A stretch of DNA of 30,030 nt from an uncultured Duganella sp. (GTDB lineage: Bacteria > Pseudomonadota > Gammaproteobacteria > Burkholderiales > Burkholderiaceae): NCBI GenBank assembly GCA_946482335.1, contig CAMLRG010000052.1, positions 1 through 30,030 of the forward strand. The letters are read 5' to 3'. Numbering within the stretch: position 1 is the stretch's first letter; each line of letters begins with the position of its first letter. The position numbers were made by a program, and so were the translations under genes. Shown one piece after another: positions 22,812-30,030 of the stretch. The notes beneath the pieces were generated by a model. It was not told the DNA's origin. It worked only from the letters and a program-made list of their open reading frames with translations, and made no database searches.

Positions 22812-22827
22812 TTTCCGTATACGTAAA
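22812..22827. promoter_or_regulatory. Palindrome upstream of the 2-oxoacid ferredoxin oxidoreductase gene
   Basis: The 16-bp near-perfect palindrome TTTCCGTATACGTAAA has one mismatched pair. It sits in the 176-bp divergent region between the solute-binding gene (minus) and the large oxidoreductase gene (plus). It is followed by further GTAAAC elements (22828-22840). The ACGTAAA half-site resembles the half-sites of the palindrome in the icmF promoter, so shared control is possible. No clear promoter hexamers were placed around it. Confidence 0.35.
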
Positions 22828-22957
22828 GTAAACCGTAAACTGGGCGATTGAAAAGGCCTGCATACCCGCAGCCATTGTGACTTAGGCAAGGACGCGCTTA
22901 CCCGGCGCCCACCGATGCCAGGCACAGCACCGAATCATGATTTTGGAGACAGCCCCC

Positions 22958-25900
22958 ATGCCCGATACCACGGCACCAGGCCGCCACGCGCCTGTCCTGA
23001 ATGACGTCAGCCTCGACGACAAATACACTTCCACCGCCGGCAAAGTCTTCCTCTCCGGCATCCAGGCGCTGGTGCGCTTGCCAATGATGCAACAGATGCG
23101 CGATGCGCGCGCCGGCCTGAACACCGGCGGCTTCATTTCGGGCTACCGCGGTTCGCCGCTGGGCGGGCTGGATGAAACGCTGTGGAAGGCGCAGAAGCAC
23201 CTCGCAAAGCACAATGTGCAATTCGTGCCGGGGGTGAACGAGGACTTGGCGGCCACCGCGGTCTGGGGTTCGCAGCAAGTTGACCTGATCGGCCCGGCCA
23301 AGTATGACGGCGTGTTCGCCATGTGGTACGGCAAGGGCCCGGGCGTGGACCGCTGCGGCGACGTCTTCAAGCATATGAACCATGCCGGCACCTCGAAGCA
23401 CGGCGGCATCCTGCTGGTGGCGGGCGACGACCACGGCGCCTATTCCTCCACCCTGCCGCACCAGTCGGACCATATCTTCTCGGCCTGCATGATCCCGGTG
23501 CTGTATCCCTGCAATGTGCAGGAATACATCGACCTCGGCATCCACGGCTGGGCCATGTCGCGCTTCTCCGGTTGCGCCGTCGCCTTCAAGGCGCTGGCCG
23601 ACACCGTGGAGTCGAGCGCTTCCATCGATGCCGATCCGTTCCGCGTCGAAGTGAAGATCCCGCAGGATTTCCAGATGCCGGAAGGCGGCCTGAATGCGCG
23701 CCTGTCCAGCATCCCGCTGGGCCAGCAGGCGCGCAACCAGGAAGCGCTGATGCAGGACTACAAGATCTACGCGGCCCTGGCCTACGCCCGCGAGAACAAA
23801 CTGAATCACACCACCATCGATTCCAAGGACGCCAAGCTGGGCATCATCGCCTCCGGCAAGTCCTACCTGGACGTGCTGGAAGCGCTGGAAGAACTGGGCA
23901 TCGACGAGGACATGGCGGCCAAGGTCGGCCTGCGCCTGTTCAAGGTTTCCATGCCATGGCCGCTGGAACCGGACTCGGTGCGCGAATTCGCACAAGGCCT
24001 GGACGAAATCCTGGTGGTGGAAGAGAAGCGCCAGTTCGTCGAATACCAGCTGAAGGAACAGCTGTACAACTGGCGCGACGACGTGCGTCCGCACATCATC
24101 GGCAAGTTCGACGACAAGGGCGAGTGGGTTGCGCCGCGCGGCGAATGGCTGCTGCCGCCGAAGGCCGACTTCTCCGTGTCGCAAGTGGCGCGCGTCATCG
24201 CTGGCCGTATCGCCCGCTACATCGCCGACACCAGCATCCAGGACCAGATCAAGGCCCGCCTGACTTTCCTCGAAGCGAAGGATGCGGTGCTGAAGAAGGC
24301 CATCGAAACGCCGTTCCGTCCGGCCTTCTACTGCTCCGGCTGCCCGCACAATACGTCGACCAAGGTGCCGGAAGGCTCCTTCGCACTGGCCGGCATCGGC
24401 TGCCACGTGATGGCGACCTCGATCTACCCTGAAATGAACAAGCTCACCACCCATATGGGCGGCGAAGGCACGCCCTGGATCGGCCAGGCAGCATTCAGCA
24501 AAGTGCCGCACGTGTTCCAGAACCTGGGCGACGGCACCTACTTCCACTCGGGTTACCTGGCGATCCGCGCCGCCGTGGCGGCCAAGGTCAACATCACCTA
24601 CAAGATCCTGTACAACGACGCCGTGGCCATGACCGGCGGCCAGCCGGTGGACGGCACTGTTTCCGTGCCGATGATCGCGCAGCAGATGGCGGCCGAGGGC
24701 ATCAAGCGCATCGCGCTGGTGACCGAAGACCTGTCGCGCTACACCGACCGTTCGGCCCTGCCGAATATCGTTTCGCTGCACGACCGCAAAGAGATGGATG
24801 CCGTGCAGCGCGAACTGCGCGAGCTGCCGGGCTGCACCGTCATCATCTACGACCAGACTTGCGCCGCCGAGAAGCGCCGCCGCCGCAAGAAGGGTGAGTT
24901 TCCCGACCCGAACAAGCGCATGGTCATCAACGAAGCCGTGTGCGAAGGTTGCGGCGATTGCGGCATCCAGTCCAACTGCGTGTCGATCCTGCCGAAGGAA
25001 ACCGAGTTTGGCCGCAAGCGCGCCATCGACCAGTCGTCCTGCAACAAGGACTACAGCTGCACCAAGGGCTTCTGCCCATCCTTCGTGACCGTGGAAGGCG
25101 GCACGCTGAAGAAGACCAAGACCGGCACCGCGAAGACCGACGACTGGGGCGATATCCCAGCGCCAGTCCTGCCGAGCATCGAGCAGCCGTACAACATCCT
25201 GATCAACGGGATCGGCGGCACCGGCGTGATTACCGTCGGCGCGCTGATGGGCATGGCCGCGCACCTGGAAGGCAAAGGCGCCTCGGTGCTGGACATGACC
25301 GGCATGTCGCAGAAGAACGGCTCCGTCACCTCGCACGTGAAGGTCGCCAAGTCGCCGGCCCACCTGCGCGCACAGCGTATCGCCACCGGCGAAGCTGACC
25401 TGATCCTGGGCTGCGACATGCTCACTTCCGGTGCTTACGACGCCGTGTCGAAGATGCGCCCGGGCCGCACCTTCGCCATCGTCAACCAGCACGAGCAGCC
25501 GCCAGGCACCTTCGCGCAGAACGCCGACTGGCAATACCCGGCCGAAAGCGTGGAAGCGCTGATCACGGAATCGGTCGGCGGCGCGCAGGCGGTGGACTTC
25601 ATCAACGCGACCAAGCTGGCGACGGCGCTGATGGGCGACTCGATCGCCTCCAACCTGTTCATGATGGGTTACGCATGGCAGAAAGGCCGTATCCCGCTGA
25701 GCGAGGCGGCCCTGCTGCGTGCCATCGAGCTGAATGGCGTGGCGGTGGAATCGAACAAGCGCTCCTTCCTGTGGGGCCGCCGCGCCGCGGTGGACTTCAA
25801 GCGCGTGGAAAAGGTGGCGACGCCGACCCAGGCGGTCGTGGTGCAGATGCCACAGTCGCTGGAAAACATCATCAAGAAGCGCGTGGAGTTCCTGACCGGC

Positions 25901-26503
25901 TACCAGGATGCGGCATATGCGGCCGCCTACGAGGAGCTGGTGCAGCAAGTGCGTACCCGGGAGTCTGCGCTGGGCTTGGGCAACAAGCTGTCGACGGCGG
26001 TGGCGAAATCGCTGTTCAAGCTGATGGCGTATAAAGATGAATATGAGGTGGCGCGCCTGTACACCGATGGCCGCTTCGTGGAACAGCTGAAGTCCCAGTT
26101 TGAGGGTGATTTCTCGCTGAAGTTCAACCTGGCGCCGCCACTGTTCGCGAAAAAGGATGCCAAGGGCCATCTGGTCAAGGCGGAATATGGTTCGTGGATG
26201 TGGAAGGCGTTCACGCTGCTGGCCAAATGCAAGGGGCTGCGCGGTGGGGCGTTCGATATCTTCGGTTATACCGAGGAGCGCAAGATGGAGCGGGCCTTGA
26301 TCACCGAGTTCCGTGCTGTCGTTGCTGAGCTGCTGGCTGGGCTGTCGGCTGCTAACCACGAGCAGGCGGTGGCGATTGCCAACCTGCCGGAGAAGGTCCG
26401 TGGCTTTGGCCATGTGAAGGAAAAGGCTGTGGCGGAGTACAAGATGGCTAAGGGCAAGATGATGGCTGCGTTCAAGAGCGGCTCACACGCGCACGCTGCT
26501 TAA
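22958..26503 (+). CDS. Fused indolepyruvate (2-oxoacid) ferredoxin oxidoreductase
   Basis: This 1181-residue single-chain enzyme of the indolepyruvate:ferredoxin oxidoreductase family oxidatively decarboxylates aryl or branched 2-oxoacids to acyl-CoA with electrons to ferredoxin. Order of parts: alpha-type pyrimidine-binding domain (about 20-440, starting near GKVFLSGIQALVRLP, then GFISGYRGSPLGGLDETL); TPP-binding beta part with CSGCPHNTSTK (from C459) and the GDG motif (524-526); a cysteine-rich Fe-S insert (C662, C665, C668, C674, C695, C701, C706); a gamma domain (from about 745, ILINGIGGTGVITVGALMGM); and a C-terminal region of the DUF6537 type (about 960-1170). ATG 22958 is chosen with GGAG upstream; ATG 22937 lacks one. 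The true substrate is not proven. The last 70 or so codons use more GCT/GGT than the rest. REP-like palindromes begin at the stop codon. Confidence 0.9.
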   Translation: MPDTTAPGRHAPVLNDVSLDDKYTSTAGKVFLSGIQALVRLPMMQQMRDARAGLNTGGFISGYRGSPLGGLDETLWKAQKHLAKHNVQFVPGVNEDLAATAVWGSQQVDLIGPAKYDGVFAMWYGKGPGVDRCGDVFKHMNHAGTSKHGGILLVAGDDHGAYSSTLPHQSDHIFSACMIPVLYPCNVQEYIDLGIHGWAMSRFSGCAVAFKALADTVESSASIDADPFRVEVKIPQDFQMPEGGLNARLSSIPLGQQARNQEALMQDYKIYAALAYARENKLNHTTIDSKDAKLGIIASGKSYLDVLEALEELGIDEDMAAKVGLRLFKVSMPWPLEPDSVREFAQGLDEILVVEEKRQFVEYQLKEQLYNWRDDVRPHIIGKFDDKGEWVAPRGEWLLPPKADFSVSQVARVIAGRIARYIADTSIQDQIKARLTFLEAKDAVLKKAIETPFRPAFYCSGCPHNTSTKVPEGSFALAGIGCHVMATSIYPEMNKLTTHMGGEGTPWIGQAAFSKVPHVFQNLGDGTYFHSGYLAIRAAVAAKVNITYKILYNDAVAMTGGQPVDGTVSVPMIAQQMAAEGIKRIALVTEDLSRYTDRSALPNIVSLHDRKEMDAVQRELRELPGCTVIIYDQTCAAEKRRRRKKGEFPDPNKRMVINEAVCEGCGDCGIQSNCVSILPKETEFGRKRAIDQSSCNKDYSCTKGFCPSFVTVEGGTLKKTKTGTAKTDDWGDIPAPVLPSIEQPYNILINGIGGTGVITVGALMGMAAHLEGKGASVLDMTGMSQKNGSVTSHVKVAKSPAHLRAQRIATGEADLILGCDMLTSGAYDAVSKMRPGRTFAIVNQHEQPPGTFAQNADWQYPAESVEALITESVGGAQAVDFINATKLATALMGDSIASNLFMMGYAWQKGRIPLSEAALLRAIELNGVAVESNKRSFLWGRRAAVDFKRVEKVATPTQAVVVQMPQSLENIIKKRVEFLTGYQDAAYAAAYEELVQQVRTRESALGLGNKLSTAVAKSLFKLMAYKDEYEVARLYTDGRFVEQLKSQFEGDFSLKFNLAPPLFAKKDAKGHLVKAEYGSWMWKAFTLLAKCKGLRGGAFDIFGYTEERKMERALITEFRAVVAELLAGLSAANHEQAVAIANLPEKVRGFGHVKEKAVAEYKMAKGKMMAAFKSGSHAHAA

Positions 26504-26604
26504 ACCGGTACCCCGGTGTCTGACCCGCAGGGTCAGACACCGATGACGCGACGGCCGCTGGACGGGTGTCTGACCCTGTGGGTCAGACACCGGTTTACCG
26601 GTTT
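26502..26604. repeat. REP-like element: two palindromes inside an outer inverted repeat
   Basis: Two copies of GGTGTCTGACCC / GGGTCAGACACC occur here. The first (26515-26541, 12-bp stem extendable to 13, loop GCA) and the second (26565-26591, 12-bp stem, loop TGT) are separated by a 23-bp spacer. AAACCGGTA (26502-26510) and TACCGGTTT (26596-26604) form a 9-bp outer inverted repeat, giving a BIME-like unit. The element begins within the stop codon of the preceding oxidoreductase gene and ends just before the icmF promoter. Each palindrome could fold in RNA and attenuate or stabilise the transcript. Confidence 0.8.
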
Positions 26605-26607
26605 TGC

Positions 26608-26639
26608 TTGACTTGACGTTAACGTAAACGTCATATAAT
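26608..26639 (+). promoter_or_regulatory. icmF promoter with MerR-type operator in a 20-bp spacer
   Basis: A -35-like TTGACT (26608-26613) and a perfect -10 TATAAT (26634-26639) are separated by 20 bp. The spacer holds the imperfect palindrome GACGTTAAC/GTAAACGTC (26615-26632, one mismatched pair). An over-long 19-20 bp spacer filled by a dyad is the signature of MerR-family activated promoters. The sequence resembles what I recall of LiuR sites controlling branched-chain amino acid catabolism, which would fit icmF. An alternative -35 (TTGACG, 26613-26618) gives a 15-bp spacer. Confidence 0.6.
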
Positions 26640-26668
26640 GAAAATTCCCACCGTTCCAAGGAACAAGA

Positions 26669-29600
26669 ATGAACGATCTCGCCAACGCCAAGAAACTTGC
26701 CGCTGAGCCAGAACAGGCCAAGACCGCGAACAAAGTGCGTTTTGTCACCGCCGCGTCCCTGTTCGATGGCCACGATGCCTCGATCAACATCATGCGCCGC
26801 ATCCTGCAATCGCAGGGCGCGGAAGTGATCCACCTGGGCCACAACCGTTCGGTGGACGAAGTCGTCACCGCAGCCCTGACCGAAGACGTGCAGGGCATCG
26901 CCATCTCCTCCTACCAGGGCGGCCACGTCGAATATTTCAAGTACATGATCGACCTGCTGCGCCAGCGCGGCGGCTCGCACATCAAGGTGTTCGGCGGCGG
27001 CGGCGGCGTGATCGTCCCCAGCGAAATCAAGGACTTGCACGACTATGGCGTGACCCGCATCTTCTCCCCCGAAGACGGCCAGCGTATGGGCCTGGTCGGC
27101 ATGATCCAGTGGATGGTGCAGCAATGCGATGTGGACCTGTCCACCTACTCCCCCACCCAGTTGGACGCCATCCGCGACGGCGAGATCGAGTCACGCCACC
27201 GCCCGCTGGCCCAACTGATCACCGCCCTCGAGAACGGCCAAGCCTCCGACAAGCTGCGCGCGGAACTGGCTGCGGCAGCCAAGGCGGCCACCGCCCCGAC
27301 GCTGGGCATCACCGGCACCGGCGGCGCCGGCAAATCCTCGCTGACCGATGAACTGATCCGCCGCATCCGCCTGGACCAGGGCGACGCGCTGAACATCGCC
27401 GTGATTTCGATCGACCCGTCGCGCCGCAAATCGGGCGGTGCGCTGCTGGGCGACCGTATCCGCATGAACGCGATCAACCCGTGGAATGGCAAGACCCGCG
27501 TCTTCATGCGTTCGCTGGCCACCCGCGAAGCCGGTTCCGAAATTTCCCAGGCCCTGCCTGACGTGATCGCCGCCTGCAAGGTGGCGGGCTTTGACCTGGT
27601 GATCGTGGAAACCTCCGGCATCGGCCAGGGCGACGCCGCGATCGTGCCGCACGTCGACGTTTCCATGTACGTGATGACGCCGGAATTCGGCGCGGCATCA
27701 CAGCTGGAAAAGATCGACATGCTGGACTTCGCCGACTTCATCGCGATCAACAAGTTCGACCGCAAAGGCGCGCAGGATGCGCTGCGCGACGTGGCCAAGC
27801 AATACCAGCGCAACCGCGAACTGTTCTCCAAGCGCCCGGAGGAAATGCCGGTCTTCGGCACCCAGGCTTCGCGCTTCAACGACGACGGCGTGACAGCGCT
27901 GTACCAGGGCTTGCTGCCGGCGCTGGCCGCCAAAGGCTTGAAGACCTCGAAAGGCGTGCTGCCATTGACCGACGTGCGCTTCAGCTCCGGCAAGAACGTG
28001 ATCGTGCCGCCGGCCCGTGCGCGTTACCTGGCCGAAATTTCCGACACCGTGCGTGGCTACCACAAGAAGGCGCAGGCGCAGGCCAAGCTGGCGCGCGAAC
28101 GCCAGCAGCTGCAGGAATCGAAGCGCATGATGGCTGTCGCGGGCAAGTCGGTGGCGGACTTCGATGACCTGATCATCGAGCGCGACCACGCCATGGACGG
28201 CGCAGCCAAGAAGCTGCTGGCCCAATGGCCGGACATGCAGCAAGCCTATGCCGGCGACGAATATGTCGTGAAGATCCGCGACAAGGAAATCCGCACCGGC
28301 CTGGTACAGCACACCCTGTCCGGCACCAAGATCCGCAAGGTCGCGCTGCCGAAATACGAAGACCACGGCGAGCTGCTGCGCTGGCTGATGCTGGAGAACG
28401 TGCCGGGCTCCTACCCGTTCACCGCCGGTGTGTTCGCCTTCAAGCGCGAGGGCGAAGACCCGACCCGCATGTTCGCCGGCGAAGGCGATGCCTTCCGCAC
28501 CAACCGCCGCTTCAAGCTGGTCTCCACCGGCATGGACGCCAAGCGCCTGTCGACTGCCTTCGACTCGGTCACCCTGTACGGTGCCGACCCGGCCATCCGT
28601 CCGGACATCTACGGCAAGATCGGCAACTCCGGCGTCTCCATTGCAACACTGGACGACATGAAGGTGTTGTACGACGGCTTCGACTTGTGCAACCCGAGCA
28701 CTTCGGTGTCGATGACCATCAACGGCCCGGCCCCTGCCATCCTGGCGATGTTCATGAACACCGCCATCGACCAGCAGATCGAGAAATTCGTGGCCGAGAA
28801 CAAGCGCCAGCCGTCCGAAGACGAGTACCAGAAGATCAAGGACTGGGTGCTGATGAACGTGCGCGGCACCGTGCAGGCCGACATCCTGAAGGAAGACCAG
28901 GGCCAGAATACCTGCATCTTCTCGACCGAATTCTCGCTGAAGGTGATGGGCGACATCCAGGAATACTTCGTGCACCACCAGGTGCGCAATTTCTACTCGG
29001 TGTCGATCTCGGGCTACCACATCGCCGAAGCGGGAGCGAACCCGATCTCGCAGCTGGCCTTCACGCTGTCCAACGGCTTCACCTTCGTGGAAGCCTACCT
29101 GGCGCGCGGCATGCACATCGACGATTTTGCGCCGAACCTGTCGTTCTTCTTCTCCAACGGCATGGATCCGGAATACACGGTGCTGGGCCGCGTGGCGCGC
29201 CGCATCTGGGCCGTCACCATGAAGGAAAAGTACGGCGCCAACGACCGCTCGCAGAAGCTGAAGTACCACATCCAGACTTCCGGCCGCTCGCTGCACGCGC
29301 AGGAAATCGACTTCAACGACATCCGCACCACGCTGCAGGCGCTGATCGCGATCTACGACAACTGCAACTCGCTGCACACCAACGCCTACGACGAGGCGAT
29401 CACCACGCCGACCGACGAATCCGTCCGCCGCGCACTGGCGATCCAGCTGATCATCAACCGCGAATGGGGCCTGGCGAAGAACGAGAACCCGAACCAGGGC
29501 GCCTTCATCATCGAAGAACTGACCGACCTGGTGGAGGAAGCCGTGCTGCAGGAATTCGAGCGCATCGCGGAACGCGGCGGCGTGCTGGGCGCGATGGAAA

Positions 29601-29962
29601 CCGGCTACCAGCGCGGCAAGATCCAGGAAGAGTCGCTGCTGTACGAGCACAAGAAGCACGACGGCTCGCTGCCGATCATCGGCGTGAACACCTTCCGCAA
29701 CCCGAAAGGTTCGGAAGCGCCGGCAACGATCGAGCTGGCACGTTCGACCGACGATGAAAAACAATCGCAGTTGACGCGCCTGGCCGAGTTCCACGCGCGC
29801 AATGCCGACAAGGCGCCGGCAGCCCTGGCTGCGTTGCAGAAAGCGGCTATCGACAACGAGAACGTGTTCGCCAAGTTGATGGACGCGGCCCGCGTTTGTT
29901 CGCTGGGGCAGATCACCACGGCGCTGTTCGAAGTTGGCGGTCAGTACCGCCGCAACATGTAA
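26669..29962 (+). CDS. icmF: Fused isobutyryl-CoA mutase/GTPase IcmF
   Basis: This 1097-residue adenosylcobalamin-dependent enzyme interconverts isobutyryl-CoA and butyryl-CoA (some members act on other acyl-CoAs) and carries its own G-protein chaperone for cofactor loading. N-terminal B12-binding domain (about 22-155) has the DGHDAS cobalamin motif, with H35 as the lower axial ligand. The MeaB-like GTPase (about 205-420) has P-loop GTGGAGKSS (216-224) and base-recognition NKFD (361-364). A linker with coiled segment [17 protein letters not shown] leads to the methylmalonyl-CoA-mutase-type TIM-barrel domain (about 560-1095: [11 protein letters not shown], then [19 protein letters not shown]). 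The AAGGAAC site precedes ATG 26669. Substrate-specificity residues could not be placed reliably without alignment. It lies downstream of the 2-oxoacid oxidoreductase. Confidence 0.95.
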   Translation: MNDLANAKKLAAEPEQAKTANKVRFVTAASLFDGHDASINIMRRILQSQGAEVIHLGHNRSVDEVVTAALTEDVQGIAISSYQGGHVEYFKYMIDLLRQRGGSHIKVFGGGGGVIVPSEIKDLHDYGVTRIFSPEDGQRMGLVGMIQWMVQQCDVDLSTYSPTQLDAIRDGEIESRHRPLAQLITALENGQASDKLRAELAAAAKAATAPTLGITGTGGAGKSSLTDELIRRIRLDQGDALNIAVISIDPSRRKSGGALLGDRIRMNAINPWNGKTRVFMRSLATREAGSEISQALPDVIAACKVAGFDLVIVETSGIGQGDAAIVPHVDVSMYVMTPEFGAASQLEKIDMLDFADFIAINKFDRKGAQDALRDVAKQYQRNRELFSKRPEEMPVFGTQASRFNDDGVTALYQGLLPALAAKGLKTSKGVLPLTDVRFSSGKNVIVPPARARYLAEISDTVRGYHKKAQAQAKLARERQQLQESKRMMAVAGKSVADFDDLIIERDHAMDGAAKKLLAQWPDMQQAYAGDEYVVKIRDKEIRTGLVQHTLSGTKIRKVALPKYEDHGELLRWLMLENVPGSYPFTAGVFAFKREGEDPTRMFAGEGDAFRTNRRFKLVSTGMDAKRLSTAFDSVTLYGADPAIRPDIYGKIGNSGVSIATLDDMKVLYDGFDLCNPSTSVSMTINGPAPAILAMFMNTAIDQQIEKFVAENKRQPSEDEYQKIKDWVLMNVRGTVQADILKEDQGQNTCIFSTEFSLKVMGDIQEYFVHHQVRNFYSVSISGYHIAEAGANPISQLAFTLSNGFTFVEAYLARGMHIDDFAPNLSFFFSNGMDPEYTVLGRVARRIWAVTMKEKYGANDRSQKLKYHIQTSGRSLHAQEIDFNDIRTTLQALIAIYDNCNSLHTNAYDEAITTPTDESVRRALAIQLIINREWGLAKNENPNQGAFIIEELTDLVEEAVLQEFERIAERGGVLGAMETGYQRGKIQEESLLYEHKKHDGSLPIIGVNTFRNPKGSEAPATIELARSTDDEKQSQLTRLAEFHARNADKAPAALAALQKAAIDNENVFAKLMDAARVCSLGQITTALFEVGGQYRRNM

Positions 29963-30015
29963 AACCGGTACGGCGGTGTCTGTCCCCCAGGGTCACACAC
30001 CCGGTTTCCCGTTTT
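29961..30015. repeat. Degenerate REP-like palindrome after icmF
   Basis: GGTGTCTGTCCC (29975-29986) and GGGTCACACACC (29990-30001) form a 12-bp imperfect hairpin with two mismatches and loop CCA. The flanks are AAAACCGGTA before and CCCGGTTTCCCGTTTT after. This is a diverged copy of the element behind the 2-oxoacid oxidoreductase gene. As there, the CCGGTA flank starts at the TAA stop codon. Confidence 0.7.
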
Positions 30016-30030
30016 CAGTTAAAGAAAAGC

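Noticed and set aside
22898..26413. Very long open frame on the minus strand opposite the oxidoreductase gene (over 1100 codons)
   Set aside because: The plus-strand product is a clear fused oxidoreductase. The antisense frame is His/Gln/Arg-rich low-complexity protein caused by high GC at third codon positions, with no recognisable domain.
26504..26604. The palindromes after the oxidoreductase gene as a CRISPR array
   Set aside because: Only two units, each internally palindromic with a 3-nt loop, a single short spacer and no cas genes; they fit a REP/BIME element instead.
27698..29794. Long open frame on the minus strand opposite icmF (about 700 codons)
   Set aside because: Shadow of the icmF codon pattern; the composition is His/Gln/Val/Arg-rich without motifs, and the icmF product is unambiguous.

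Overview
The window is high-GC chromosomal DNA from a betaproteobacterium, most likely of the Oxalobacteraceae (Massilia, Duganella or Janthinobacterium relatives). This is inferred from overall protein character and gene content (bc1 complex genes beside mscL and an HtrA protease, a single-operon Tad/Flp locus, IcmF, a fused indolepyruvate ferredoxin oxidoreductase), not from a marker gene. No RNA gene, CRISPR array, insertion sequence or phage gene was seen.

Layout. (1) 1-1166, minus: cytochrome b (cut by the window edge) and the Rieske protein of the bc1 complex. (2) 1373-4740, plus: MscL channel, an HtrA/DegS-like periplasmic protease, a DUF2461 protein and a tartrate/D-malate-type dehydrogenase. 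(3) 4744-7714: a LytS/LytTR two-component pair on minus, divergent from a small exported protein and a GIN-domain (DUF2807) exported protein on plus. The shared intergenic region holds a 9-12-9 bp direct repeat with the architecture of a LytTR binding site. (4) 7760-19664, minus: a 13-gene Tad/Flp type IVc pilus operon in the order flp, cpaA, an accessory winged-helix AAA ATPase, cpaB, cpaC, tadG-like, two tadE-like genes, cpaE, cpaF, tadB, tadC and a TPR/LytR_C lipoprotein. Genes are tightly packed, often with 4-bp ATGA overlaps. A strong GC-rich hairpin separates flp from the rest. (5) 19963-22781: a diguanylate cyclase divergent from flp, a Nac-like LysR regulator with an upstream dyad, and a convergent periplasmic solute-binding-like protein. 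(6) 22958-29962, plus: two very large catabolic enzymes, the fused indolepyruvate-type ferredoxin oxidoreductase and the fused isobutyryl-CoA mutase IcmF. Each is followed directly at its stop codon by REP-like palindromes. icmF has a promoter whose 20-bp spacer is filled by an imperfect palindrome, the hallmark of MerR-family control.

How the parts fit. The Tad operon with an adjacent c-di-GMP synthase forms a surface attachment module. The LytTR pair plus GIN operon looks like a self-contained envelope-sensing unit. The 3' end is a branched-chain or aromatic amino acid carbon module: 2-oxoacid oxidation to acyl-CoA, and isobutyryl-CoA/butyryl-CoA interconversion. The items most worth a second look are the accessory Tad ATPase, the LytTR-type operator, the MerR-type icmF operator, the stop-codon-abutting palindromes and the flp/cpaA hairpin.
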